From CBDCUW01 sp965222745 (GTDB lineage: Bacteria; Planctomycetota; Planctomycetia; Pirellulales; Pirellulaceae), in NCBI GenBank assembly GCA_965222745.1, contig CBDCUW010000005.1, forward strand, positions 1 through 64,000: DNA of 64,000 nt, given 5' to 3'. The translations under genes were made by a program, and so were the position numbers. Positions 26,816 to 35,966 of the stretch are shown piece after piece (positions within the stretch are counted from its first letter, which is position 1; every line of letters begins with the position of its first letter). The notes under the pieces were generated by a model, which saw only the letters and a list, made by a program, of their open reading frames with translations, was not told the DNA's origin and did no database searches.

Positions 26816-29119
26816 ATGACCAGAGGCAGCGCGTCAACAAACTCCTTCAAGTATCACGCCTTCATCAGTTACAGCCATGACGATGAAAAGTGGGCGAATT
26901 GGCTGCACAACCGTCTTGAGAAATACAGCCCGCCGCCTGGTTTGAAACTCTCGTCCCGCGAATGGGAAAGTTGTGGTTCGTCGATCGATCAGCCGCTCTA
27001 CCCGATGTTCTTGGACGATGCCGAACTGGCCGCGACGTCCGACCTGTCCGAATCACTGACCACGGCATTGGAGCAGTCGCGTTATCTCATCGTGATCTGT
27101 TCGCCGTCCGCGGCAAAATCAGAATGGGTGAACAAAGAGGTTGACTTCTTTGCTGGCCTCGGGCGACAGCACCGCATGTTTGCGGTTCTTGTTGACGGTG
27201 TCCCCAAGCATCCGGCCAGTGATGACTTGCAGCCGGGTGACGAACCGGCGTTCCCCACCGGGCTGGTGGTTCACCATGAAAACGGCACTGGTTCGGAACG
27301 CGAGCTGCTCCATCAGCGTCTGCCGCCGGGCCGATTGTCGTCGCGCCATCGGTCGGAAAGACGCGACTCTCTGCTTCGTATTGCCGCCCGCATTCTTAAC
27401 GTTGGCTACGACGACCTTGCGCGACGAGACGAGAAACGTCGCTACAAAACGCAGCGGGGATGGGCAGCCATCGCATTGGCCGCGGTGATTCTCGTAGCAG
27501 CGTCCGCCGTGTATCACTACTCCACTGTCGCGGCAGGAGAACGCAGGATTGCGGAAGAGCAACGGCAGAGAACTCACGATGCAACGGTTGATTTGGCCGA
27601 GCGGAGTGCTGCTCGTGGCAACTGGCGAGCTGCCCTGGCTGCATTCGATACCGCGATTGCGGACGATTTGGGCGATGCGACTCGGCTGCGGGTCGAGCGG
27701 GTTCGAGCCTGGTTTCCCCTGGGTGATCGCATTCGGCTTGACCGTGAACTGAAAGAACTGGAAGCAATCGCCGATCAGCTTGGGGAGGATTTTGCGACGG
27801 TTCAACTTTTGCGCGGCGACTACCTGATGGCCGAACCGGGTTCGCAACAGCCGGCCATCGACTTGGTCACGGCGTCTCTTTCCGGAAAGCTGTCCCCAGC
27901 GGACGAAGCTTACGCACGGGGGCTGATTGCTGAGAACGTCGAAGCCAGCGAGAAATTCCTGCGAGAAGCGATCGGCCACGAAGATTTTCATCACCGAGCG
28001 AATTCGATGCTTGCCGTTCTGCTTGTGCAGCGGGGGCGATACGACGCAGCCGCCGGACAGATTGAATTCCTGCGACGCGCCTTCCCGGACGATCCGGCCG
28101 TCGTGTTCCTGAAGGCGTGGTTTCGCACGATGACAGATCAGAATTCGGAAGTCGCACCGGCGCAGACCTTGGAGGCGGAATTCAGCCAATTGGCGGCTGC
28201 GCAAAACATCCAGGCCGAACCCCTGATCCGCTATCTCCAAACGCAGAAGTCCATCATGGCGTCCTTGAGAAAGGTGGATACATTTGGCGGTGGCCTCCCG
28301 ATTGCCGGACAGCTTCGACTGCTAGGCGACGTGAATCGTTTGGTCGGAGAATTCGGCGTCAATCCGGCATTCGGACGCTTCGGGCTCAGCCTTTCCAATC
28401 TGCCGTGGTTTGTAAACGGAATGGACCAGTTCATCCATGGAATCCAGGCCGCCCTTGGTCCGGATGGGTTTGGATTGTTCGGAGATCTGGAATCGAGCAT
28501 CGAGCTGGTTCAAAGCGCCATCGAAGCGAACCCCGACGGGTTGTTCGTGTACGCGCTGGCGCAGCTGAAGGCAAAACACTCCAAACGGCATCTGGGACTG
28601 TTCCAGCAGGATACACAGTCGTTGGCTCGTGAGTTGCGAGTCTGTGGCGATATCTTCCACCAGGCCGCCAACTCTGATTCGTTTTACCCCATCGATCACT
28701 CGGCGCGACTCATGGGCATCGCGGTGGATTCCTTCATTTACAACGCCATGGAAGAGCCTCGCATCCCGGAGCTGATCGAACGCATCCGGGAGCAAACGGC
28801 GATCCTTCTGAAGGACGAACGTTTGACCGACAACGAACTTCGACAGACGGCGCAACTTCTAAAAGTTCTTACGATGTTCGATCCTGATGTCACACGATCG
28901 ATCTTGGAAGAATGGCATTCCCGCGGCGCACTCGACGCAACGTCGCAGCTAGCCCAATTCGAGTTGTCCACCGGAAGACCTGGCAGGGCGCTGGATTATG
29001 CCAACGAAGTCCTGGTCACCATGCCGGATCATCAGCCCATGCTTGAAGTCAAAGCGAAAGCGGAAGCTGCCCTGCGGAAATCGTTCAAAAACAGCCCGCC
29101 GGAGACGCGGCAACCATGA
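26816..29119 (+). CDS. TIR domain membrane protein with helical-repeat sensor region
   Basis: 767 residues from the ATG at 26816; a TTG three bases earlier is less likely. Residues about 11-145 form a TIR domain: FKYHAFISYSHDDEKWANWL, a loop with LDDAELAATSDLSESLTTALEQSRYLIVICSP, and SEWVNKEVDFF. TIR domains act as NAD-cleaving enzymes or adaptors. A single membrane helix follows at about 215-236 (GWAAIALAAVILVAASAVYH). The remaining 530 residues are mostly helical, with TPR-like units in the first part and near the end (GRPGRALDYANEVLVTMPDHQPMLE). The TIR part should be cytoplasmic and the repeats outside. It stands beside an insertion sequence. A defence or stress-signalling role is possible but not shown. 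Confidence 0.75.
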   Translation: MTRGSASTNSFKYHAFISYSHDDEKWANWLHNRLEKYSPPPGLKLSSREWESCGSSIDQPLYPMFLDDAELAATSDLSESLTTALEQSRYLIVICSPSAAKSEWVNKEVDFFAGLGRQHRMFAVLVDGVPKHPASDDLQPGDEPAFPTGLVVHHENGTGSERELLHQRLPPGRLSSRHRSERRDSLLRIAARILNVGYDDLARRDEKRRYKTQRGWAAIALAAVILVAASAVYHYSTVAAGERRIAEEQRQRTHDATVDLAERSAARGNWRAALAAFDTAIADDLGDATRLRVERVRAWFPLGDRIRLDRELKELEAIADQLGEDFATVQLLRGDYLMAEPGSQQPAIDLVTASLSGKLSPADEAYARGLIAENVEASEKFLREAIGHEDFHHRANSMLAVLLVQRGRYDAAAGQIEFLRRAFPDDPAVVFLKAWFRTMTDQNSEVAPAQTLEAEFSQLAAAQNIQAEPLIRYLQTQKSIMASLRKVDTFGGGLPIAGQLRLLGDVNRLVGEFGVNPAFGRFGLSLSNLPWFVNGMDQFIHGIQAALGPDGFGLFGDLESSIELVQSAIEANPDGLFVYALAQLKAKHSKRHLGLFQQDTQSLARELRVCGDIFHQAANSDSFYPIDHSARLMGIAVDSFIYNAMEEPRIPELIERIREQTAILLKDERLTDNELRQTAQLLKVLTMFDPDVTRSILEEWHSRGALDATSQLAQFELSTGRPGRALDYANEVLVTMPDHQPMLEVKAKAEAALRKSFKNSPPETRQP

Positions 29120-29127
29120 TGAGCCAG

Positions 29128-30603
29128 TTAGTTCGTTGCACGACCGTCCCGGTCGTGACCGGCGGCGGGGACCGCTGCGCTACGCCCCCATCCTCCTGGC
29201 TGCTTGGTTGCTGTTTCGGTCACTTCCGTGTACCAGGACTTGAGTTGCCCAGCCAGCTCGGCCGCTCGGCGGGGATGTCGGCTGGCGACGTCTGACTTTT
29301 CGGACGGATCATTGCTCAAGTCGAACAGTTCGATCCGTTCATTATCAAAACTTCCCGGAGCTGCTTTGGGATGATGAACGACCAATTTCCAGTGACCATC
29401 GCGAATCGCTTCCGATCTGGCACCGCCATTGGATAGTGAAGCCCAATACAACGGACGCTCCGCTAGCTTCTGTTGCTGAAGGACGACGGGTGAAAAATCG
29501 ACTCCGTCCAACTGCCGCGGCGGCGCGACACCTGCCAGGGCAAGCAGCGTGGGCATCACGTCGATACTGATCAGCGGTTGGTCGCTTTCGCTGCCTGCCT
29601 GGATCTTGCCCGGCCACCAGGCGATCGCCGGCACTTTGTGTCCACCTTCGTAGACGCTTCCCTTGTTGCCGCGAAGCGCGGGACTGCCGCTGGGGAAATC
29701 GCCCGAAGCACCGTTGTCGGAAAAGAACAACACAAACGTATTCTTGTCGATCCCCAATTCCACCAACGTCTCGCGGACTGCACCGACCCCTTCATCCATC
29801 GCCAGCGTCATCCCTTGGTACTTTTCAATCCGCTGCGACTTGGAAACTTCCCGCCACTTCCACCGATCCCAGCCGTCAACCGTGCGCCGAACCGGATCCC
29901 CCGGCACCTGCACCGGATTATGAATCGCCTCGTGCGCGACGTACAGGCAAAACGGCTTGTCGGAATGCGCATGCTGCTTGACGAACTCGACCGCGTAACG
30001 GTTGATCAAGTGAGTCGAATAACCCTGCTGGTTCGTTTCGGTTTTGCCGTGCCACCAATCGTGTTGATAGTGGTCGCCGACGTGGCTGACAAAATCGATG
30101 TTGCCACTGTGGTAGCCGACGAAACGATCAAAGCCATGATTCTGTGGATGAAAGTCGGCGTTGTGATAGGGATATCCCTGGTGCCACTTGCCGATCAGCC
30201 CGGTCGTGTATCCCGCCTGTTTCAGCGACTCGGCAAAAGTGATCTCGGCGGGCTGCAGTCCTTTGCGGTGTTCGGGATGATCCGACGCCGGGTGAATCAC
30301 AGCCTCGATTCCGGATCGCTGTTGATAACGACCGGTCAACAATCCGGCACGCGTTGGCGAACAAACGGTGCCGGAGGAATGGAAATCGGTCAGCCGCATT
30401 CCTTCGCGAGCCAGGCGGTCCAGTTGTGGCGTCTGGAAGTAGGGATTGCCGAAACAACTGAGTCCTTCATAACCCATGTCATCTGCCATGATCACGATCA
30501 GATTGGGCCGCCCATCGTCCGCTGCGCCGGTGCTGGAGATCGTCGCGACAACCAGGGCCAAAAACATCGGCTTCCAACAGCGCAGTGAGTTACCAGGGAT
30601 CAT
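29128..30603 (-). CDS. exported sulfatase (formylglycine type)
   Basis: 491 residues from the ATG at 30603, which gives a signal sequence (MFLALVVATISSTGAADD). Metal ligands are in IVIMADDMGYEGLSCFG, the modification motif is CSPTRAGLLTG with C81, and GKWHQG and FFSDNGASGDFPSG complete the active site. It is an arylsulfatase-like S1 enzyme that hydrolyses sulfate esters in the periplasm or outside. The last 19 or so residues (AAVPAAGHDRDGRATN) are encoded by the family C repeat at 29135-29183, which has been taken into the reading frame and supplies sequence up to the stop. The TIR gene converges on it with 8 bases between the stops. Confidence 0.9.
   Translation of the reverse strand: MIPGNSLRCWKPMFLALVVATISSTGAADDGRPNLIVIMADDMGYEGLSCFGNPYFQTPQLDRLAREGMRLTDFHSSGTVCSPTRAGLLTGRYQQRSGIEAVIHPASDHPEHRKGLQPAEITFAESLKQAGYTTGLIGKWHQGYPYHNADFHPQNHGFDRFVGYHSGNIDFVSHVGDHYQHDWWHGKTETNQQGYSTHLINRYAVEFVKQHAHSDKPFCLYVAHEAIHNPVQVPGDPVRRTVDGWDRWKWREVSKSQRIEKYQGMTLAMDEGVGAVRETLVELGIDKNTFVLFFSDNGASGDFPSGSPALRGNKGSVYEGGHKVPAIAWWPGKIQAGSESDQPLISIDVMPTLLALAGVAPPRQLDGVDFSPVVLQQQKLAERPLYWASLSNGGARSEAIRDGHWKLVVHHPKAAPGSFDNERIELFDLSNDPSEKSDVASRHPRRAAELAGQLKSWYTEVTETATKQPGGWGRSAAVPAAGHDRDGRATN
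29135..29183. repeat. dispersed repeat family C, copy 2
   Basis: GCACGACCGTCCCGGTCGTG followed by ACCGGCGGCGGGGACCG matches 5883-5931 almost base for base. It lies inside the 3' end of the sulfatase gene. Confidence 0.75.
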
Positions 30604-31215
30604 CGTTGGCTCGGGAAAAACGGAGGTTTGCAGTGGAAATCGTATCCATGGTAACACGGCTCAAGATCGCTGCCTGCACCCGTATAAAACAGATTCTTTA
30701 TGGAATTTTCCTATGCTCCTGGTATTCGTACTCCTCCTACTCCTACTCCTACTCCTACTCGTACTCGTACTCGCGGCAGCTTGTTGCAAGTACGAGCACG
30801 AGCACGATTAGGAGCACGAGCACGAGCACGAACGGGGCCGAGGGGCGCTCGGTCTGCGCGATTTCAATTGGATTCTCATCAAGCGAACAAACCGGATCGT
30901 TTTTTTCTATTCGCGCGCTACAACGATCTCGCTTTACATCCGTCTAGAGCTGTACGGAGAACCATCTGCTTGTTATCTCAATTTGGTTTGTTCATCCCGA
31001 TGTTCACTTCGAATCGTCTCTGTTGTGCTCTCACATTGAGAGCGGAGCGATCGTTTTAAGACAAGCCAACTGTCGCATTTCGTTCAGTGGTTCCAAGTTG
31101 TTTAGCACGCGCAAATTAAATTTTCGTTTGCAGTTCGTTTTCTCGTTGCAATGCGCAGAAAGATGATAGACTCCCACGCGATGAAGGAATCATCGATGAT
31201 GGAAACCATGTTTCG
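30604..31215. other. 612-bp intergenic region
   Basis: Between a minus-strand sulfatase and a plus-strand frameshifted gene. It holds the hexamer hairpin (30726-30831). The remaining part, 30832-31215, is more AT-rich; I find no convincing gene or promoter in it. Confidence 0.5.
30726..30831. repeat. degenerate TACTCC/TACTCG hairpin repeat, copy 2
   Basis: A left arm of TACTCC and TACTCG units (30726-30773) is followed by a 17-base loop (CGGCAGCTTGTTGCAAG) and a right arm of TACGAGCACGAGCACGA-type units. The arms are complementary in register with some G-T pairs and one interruption. Long frames across it encode only YSYSYS or TPTRTR tracts and are not genes. Confidence 0.8.
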
Positions 31216-32140
31216 TTGGCATCATGGATGACCGTCAACTGGAAAACCCTCCAGGATCGTACGGCCGAGTGTTGCTCCGGCCCAACCACGATTACCGATC
31301 CTAATAAGACCATTTTTGACACCGTCTATTCGGGTTTGCGAGTCAACTTGCCAGACCTGGTTCAGGAGTTTCCACCGGGCGGCGGTTCCACGCTGACCGT
31401 TTACGCCGACACCGTGGTCGTTGACTACCCGACCTTTGACGCATCCGGAGTGGTCGTCGTTGCCCGCTGCCTGGACCTTTCGCAGCTTGCCGGCGCGGCT
31501 CTACCAATCCGAGTTCCTCAAGACAATCCGCAGCGTATGCTGCAGTTTCTTGTCAAGGAAACGATCGGCGGTCCGCTGAAGCTGACGACCGACGCGGCCC
31601 AGCCCGGTGCTCCGACCGAAATTCCAACGGGCGACAGTCCGCTGACTGCGGCTTTGTTTGCGGTCATGCAGGACGGCGCGGTTTCAGAAGCAGGTCAACG
31701 CGGCGGTCAGTTCGTTTCAAAAGACGTTCGGCACGTTGAGCGACCAGACCAATGCCGCCAACGCGGCGGTCAGCGAGCTGATGGGCGTGGTGGTGAATTT
31801 ACCTCCCAGTGTCAGGGCGCCGCCAAAGATGTGCAGGCCGCACAGGGTGCAGATTTTGGCAACCTGATGAAGAAACTGAAGCTGATCGTGGCAGAAAACA
31901 AATGGAAAGCGCTTGCCACCTACGCGTCGCAGCAGTTCGCCAATCCCGCGCTGGCCGGTGTGTGGAAGTCGATTTCCCCGACTCCCGCGTACCGTTGAAC
32001 AAGTTTTTGATCGGCGCCGGCAGGAATTTGGACACCTTTTTGGGCGACTACAAACCGGTGGACGAAATGGTGCGCTTGACGATCCCGTCAGTGCGTGACC
32101 AGTTTGAGGGGGCGCCGCCACCGAAGGCTGGAAGGGGCTT
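31216..32140 (+). pseudogene. frameshifted gene, unknown secreted or regulatory protein
   Basis: Coherent protein sequence moves between frames. The first frame reads to about 31670 (KTIFDTVYSGLRVNLPDLVQ, LQFLVKETIGGPLKL). The next frame carries SSFQKTFGTLSDQTNAANAA and ELMGVVVNLPPSV to about 31840. The first frame returns with FGNLMKKLKLIVAENKWKAL and QQFANPALAGVW to about 31970. A third frame continues with PLNKFLIGAGRNLDTFLGDY and VDEMVRLTIPSV. At least three frameshifts are therefore needed to rebuild one protein of about 300 residues. I do not recognise the family. Either the gene is decaying or the assembly has indels here; the neighbouring gene is also frameshifted. The 3' end is uncertain. 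Confidence 0.6.
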
Positions 32141-32222
32141 GCCAGTCACGCCGAAGATCAAGTCAACGGCAACACATGACTTTTCATTGGTAGCTTCCGC
32201 ACCTTCAAAGCAAGGCTTTTTT

Positions 32223-33132
32223 ATGTTGTCTCGGACCCCCGCCAAGATTCTGGCTGCCAGCCTACTGCTGCTAGGTACCGTCACACCTGCCCTCGCCCAG
32301 ACGACGCTCCGCTGGCGGCTGACTGCCGGACAAAGTATCAACCAAGTGCTTCGGCAGGAAACCAAGACAACGATGGTCTTGGCGGGCCAGAATGTCGAAA
32401 CCAAAACAACGTTGATCATCAACGCGGTCTTGCGGGTCAAGAATGTCGACGAAAAGGGCGTAGCTAACATTGTGCAGCGATACAATCGCGTTCGCATGAA
32501 ATTGGATGCCGCGTCGGGGTTGGGGTCCGAGTTTGATTCGGACCAGGATCAAGAACTGACCGGCGTGGGCGCCACCCTTGCGCCGCTGCTGCAAACGATG
32601 GCCAAGGCCAGGCTGACGATGAAGATGACGCCGCGGGGTAGTGTGAAGGATCTGCAGCACTTTGGCCGCATCGGGCGAACTGGGCGGGATTTTCTCCAAG
32701 GACGGGCTGTTCAACATGGCAAAGCATGGTGTCAATGCGTTGCCGGAGGAGCCGGTTGCCGAGGGCGACAGTTGGAAAACCAGCGAACAGTCGACGGTTC
32801 CGCGGCTAGGAAGTTTGATCACCAAGTCACAGCTGACCTACGTCGGTCCCGTGGAAGTGGAGGGGCGAGGTTTGCATCGCATCGATGTCGTGGTCACCGG
32901 TACGATCCAAAAAATCAAAGAGACCGAAGGTGCCGCGCAAATCGAGTTGACGGACCAATCGGCGGGTGGTTCCATCTTTTTCGACAACGACGCCGGACGA
33001 TTGAGCCATTCGGAGTTCACTCAGAGCATGACGATGAATGTTCAGATTGTTGGAACGAACGTCCAGCAACAATTGGAGCAGACGGTGAACGTTCAGCTCG
33101 AGCCGGCCCTGCAACCGGCCGCGGGCTTGTAG
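32223..33132 (+). pseudogene. frameshifted secreted protein resembling DUF6263
   Basis: It starts at ATG 32223 with a clean signal peptide (MLSRTPAKILAASLLLLGTVTPALA), then TLRWRLTAGQSINQVLRQETKTTM, which is like planctomycete DUF6263 proteins. The frame is lost at about 32661-32680 and the sequence resumes in the next frame with SGELGGIFSKDGLFNMAKHG through LTYVGPVEVEGRGLHRIDVV to a stop at 33132. A single base change would restore a protein of about 300 residues. The DUF6263 assignment is from memory of the pattern and needs a search. The stop codon is followed within a few bases by a family E repeat. Confidence 0.6.
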
Positions 33133-33135
33133 CTT

Positions 33136-33242
33136 GTAGGCCGGAGCGAGGTCGCAAAACTATGCCGTAACTGCGCGGGGCCGGTTTGTACTTGCGCGCA
33201 GCGCGGGAGGCGAAAAAACTTCCCACAGGCGACCGAAGTTCC
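33136..33242 (-). repeat. dispersed repeat family E, copy 1 (inverted)
   Basis: Its reverse complement matches 53157-53262 over about 105 bp. Shared blocks are GGAACTTCGGTCGCCTGTG, CGCGCTGCGCGCAAGTACAA, CCGCGCAG, TTACGGCAT and a GGCCTAC end. It contains the palindrome GCGCTGCGCGC. Confidence 0.8.
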
Positions 33243-33296
33243 GGCACTGTAAGGGTTTGCTTGTTACGGCCTACGATGGTCGCGAACAATCGCCGA

Positions 33297-34205
33297 CTAG
33301 CGGTACGAGGGACGAATCGCTAGCGTCATCGCCGCAAACGCCGCCATGTAGAGCCACATCGATCCCAGCAGCGCGACCACCAAACACCAGGCCAGCACGA
33401 TCGCCTGGCCGACGTGATTGGTCTTGGAAAGATCTCGCGCCGATGTTCGGTTTGGCGAGGTTCGCCAGGCAAGTACGAGTCCAAGCGGCAGGGCGATCAC
33501 CAGCAAGTGGGTGAGCGATTCGTGGATCATGGGACTCTGCAACCACGAATCGGCTGCCATCCAGTTGATCGTACGATCTTCCGCCGGAGCCGCCAGCGCG
33601 TAAGCCCCGACACCGCTGAACCAAATACGATCACCCAGCATCGTGACGAAGGTCAGCGCTCCGATCAATGTGACCTGGACAGCGATCAGTCGAGTGGCTA
33701 GCTGCGCGGTCCAATGTCGCTGTTCTTGATCCTTGCACCACAAAGGCGCCGGCGGCGCGATCGCTGCTGCAAATAGTCCGAGGCTGATCATCGTTTCTGC
33801 CAGTCCGGATAAGATCATCGCGCGATTGGCCCAACCGACAAACAGTAGCCATAGAAACCACGCTGCTGCTCTGCCGCCGCGGCCCGACAGTACGGTCAAG
33901 GCGACAACGATTCCGACGACCAGGTAGGCGTGGTAAATCCACACGCGATCGGTCAGGAATAGCGGCGACACACTCCAGCTGGCTTCCGCTTCCAAACCGG
34001 CAATCTGCCAGAAACGAGCAGTGTTGTCGGGTGAAAAAGTGCGATCCTTTGCGTACCAAAATTCCGCGTCGGCGGCGGCGCTGACAAAATAGGCTGCCGC
34101 CAGCAAGCACAGGACACCTCGGACTCGCGCAATCGGTCGGATCGGCGCGGGCTGAAACCAAAACCTGTCCCAGCAGTGAATTGCTCCCAGCTTTCCTTCA
34201 CTCAC
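33297..34205 (-). CDS. HTTM-like integral membrane protein
   Basis: 302 residues from a GTG that overlaps the stop of the preceding gene by 8 bases, so the two are translationally coupled. The start WDRFWFQPAPIRPIARVRGVLCLLAAAYF is typical of the HTTM (horizontally transferred transmembrane; vitamin-K carboxylase-like) family common in planctomycetes. Six to eight membrane helices follow. No catalytic residues of the gamma-carboxylase can be assigned with confidence. The function of bacterial HTTM proteins of this kind is unknown. Confidence 0.6.
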   Translation of the reverse strand: MSEGKLGAIHCWDRFWFQPAPIRPIARVRGVLCLLAAAYFVSAAADAEFWYAKDRTFSPDNTARFWQIAGLEAEASWSVSPLFLTDRVWIYHAYLVVGIVVALTVLSGRGGRAAAWFLWLLFVGWANRAMILSGLAETMISLGLFAAAIAPPAPLWCKDQEQRHWTAQLATRLIAVQVTLIGALTFVTMLGDRIWFSGVGAYALAAPAEDRTINWMAADSWLQSPMIHESLTHLLVIALPLGLVLAWRTSPNRTSARDLSKTNHVGQAIVLAWCLVVALLGSMWLYMAAFAAMTLAIRPSYR

Positions 34206-34959
34206 TTTGCTGCACTCCGTTTTGACCTTGGCCCGAAAGGTTCGTTTCGGCTGGTTGTGCCGTGGCGCTCAGTCGTCCTGATTGAAGCTGAACCAATGAC
34301 AATTCATCGCCACGTCGAATCACGCGTGCCACGTAGGGCGGCGGCAGGTCCTCGTGCAACTCCGTTGGCAACCGAACGATTCGGATCGCACGAATCGATT
34401 CATCCGATTTCACAAAGGGCCACAATAGTTCGGCGACCAAACTGGCCTGTTCATTTTCTGCCAGTGTCGCGGCGGTCGAAAGCAGTCGGCCACGACGATC
34501 CCCGCGGGCCAGTCCTGGTAGCCCCTCAAAGTCGAATGCCGTCCAAGCCTGCTGCGAATCTGCCGCTTCGTTGTTGTTGATGTCGGAGCGAGAAAACTCA
34601 AGCCGGTGTGCCTGTTCGTCCGACTGGCCGTGAGCGAGGTAAACTGGGGCACCGCCCGCGTCAAAGTGGGTGATTTCCAAATAGGGTCTCAGCAAACTTT
34701 GGAAACGGACTTGCAACGACGACGGTTCGACCACCGCAGTAAAAGAGACCGCGAGGGCAAACAGATGAAACGGCAACCAAATGGTGATCAATGCCCGCAT
34801 CGCGCTGCCCGGATATCCCGATTTGCCAGGAGCACTTTCGGTTTGCTGTTCCCGATCGATCGAGACGGAGCTTTGAGGATCGGCCTGCCTGCTGGCCGGG
34901 AGGCTGTCGTGGCGAGTTTCGGTGGAGGGATCGCGTTTCGTTTTTTTGCGTCGATTCAT
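34198..34959 (-). CDS. single-pass membrane protein, partner of the HTTM-like protein
   Basis: 253 residues from the ATG at 34959; a longer frame runs upstream but is not convincing. A very basic N-terminus is followed by a polar stretch and one membrane helix (about 55-77, ALITIWLPFHLFALAVSFTAV), then a soluble domain of about 165 residues containing VYLAHGQSDEQAHRLEFSRS and ESIRAIRIVRLPTEL. I recognise no named family. Its stop overlaps the start of the HTTM-like gene, so the proteins probably work together in the membrane. Confidence 0.6.
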   Translation of the reverse strand: MNRRKKTKRDPSTETRHDSLPASRQADPQSSVSIDREQQTESAPGKSGYPGSAMRALITIWLPFHLFALAVSFTAVVEPSSLQVRFQSLLRPYLEITHFDAGGAPVYLAHGQSDEQAHRLEFSRSDINNNEAADSQQAWTAFDFEGLPGLARGDRRGRLLSTAATLAENEQASLVAELLWPFVKSDESIRAIRIVRLPTELHEDLPPPYVARVIRRGDELSLVQLQSGRLSATAQPAETNLSGQGQNGVQQSE

Positions 34960-35287
34960 CGTGATTTCAAGCGATCTGGAAGCTTGGGTCCGGCGCCGAA
35001 CTGCGGGAAGCCGCGCCACCGCCGCATGCAGAATAATTCGCCGCCATCCAGCCGAAATCGAAAATGCGAAATCGCCGGCCAATTTCACCGTTTCCGGCCC
35101 TCGCGTCTGTGAACCGCGTTGCAAGGAGGTGTGTCACAGAGAGGCGCAGGGCGTCCTTCCGGCGGGAAAATGGAGGCAGAAATCGCGAACGATCCTTTAG
35201 CCGCGTTGACCAAAAACAGGCGCCCCGATAAATTTTCTGCTTCGACAAAGTGCCGGATTCAGCGCGTCGATATTCCTTCTTCCTACG
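34960..35287. other. intergenic region upstream of tRNA-His
   Basis: It holds no gene I can support. A minus-strand open frame that crosses it and the tRNA (GFEPPTFGTTIRRSNQ) is the familiar false translation of antisense tRNA-His. Confidence 0.6.
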
Positions 35288-35361
35288 GTGGCTGTAGCTC
35301 AGTTGGTTAGAGCGTCGGATTGTGGTTCCGAAAGTCGGGGGTTCGAATCCCCTCAGCCACC
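35288..35361 (+). tRNA. tRNA-His (GTG anticodon)
   Basis: A complete cloverleaf: acceptor GTGGCTG/CAGCCAC, D-stem GCTC/GAGC, anticodon stem TCGGA/TCCGA around loop TTGTGGT with anticodon GTG, and T-arm GGGGG-TTCGAAT-CCCCT (the closing G-T pair is a wobble). G at 35287 can serve as the G-1 that pairs with C73 (35361), the tRNA-His identity element. CCA is not encoded. Confidence 0.95.
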
Positions 35362-35542
35362 CTTTGGTGAGGAAAAAGGGGTCAGGAGCCAATTTGGCAA
35401 ACTAGGGGATTTGCAAGTCGCGTTTTTGGCTTCGAAGGAAACGGGACGGTAGACCAAAAAAATCGAAATCGGTGACGGGTTTGTCGCTCGGATTTCGGGA
35501 AAGGGAAGGTGAACAACACTTCTCTTCCTTCGGGTGACCGTC

Positions 35543-35824
35543 ATGACAGCCTACAATCGACACCGCTTCCGTCCCAGTTTCCAGCCTTTGGAAGACCGCG
35601 TCTGTCCAGCCGGATCCGTGCTGGGTTCCGAGCCACCGACCGCGGAGGCCGACACACATCTGTACACCACGGGCGGAATTTACGAAATCATCGTGACCGT
35701 TCGCGATGATGTCGACGGGTCAACCGAAGACCGCGACACATTCTTTCGTGACGCAGGCCAAGATGACAACGGTAAGAATGATCACGACAGTTGGATCCAC
35801 CTGCAAGCGTTTCGCACGGGTTAG
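35543..35824 (+). CDS. short LExR-motif surface protein or remnant
   Basis: 93 residues from the ATG at 35543. The start MTAYNRHRFRPSFQPLEDRV carries the planctomycete LExR-type N-terminal motif (PLEDRVCPAG). The remainder contains GGIYEIIVTVRDDVDGS, like a strand pair of PKD or cadherin domains, and an acidic DAGQDDNGKNDHD stretch that could bind calcium. Proteins with this N-terminus usually have several hundred residues or more. This one stops after 93, so it may be a truncated remnant or a true mini-protein. Confidence 0.5.
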   Translation: MTAYNRHRFRPSFQPLEDRVCPAGSVLGSEPPTAEADTHLYTTGGIYEIIVTVRDDVDGSTEDRDTFFRDAGQDDNGKNDHDSWIHLQAFRTG

Positions 35825-35966
35825 CCGGAGGTTGACCGCTGCCCTTCACCACTGCCATCGTTGGTATGGGAATTGGAAAAACCTCTGTTGTTGCTGACCG
35901 ATCCATCTCGCTAGTATCCGCACGAATCTTTTTGTCACGATCGGTCTTCCAGCGGATGTTCCAACG

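Noticed and set aside
30585..30947. Open frames rich in YSYSYS or TPTRTR
   Set aside because: They translate the hexamer hairpin repeat only; no start signal, no protein-like sequence outside the repeat.
34967..35392. Minus-strand 141-codon frame with GFEPPTFGTTIRRSNQ
   Set aside because: It is antisense to tRNA-His, a common false ORF; the rest has no protein character.
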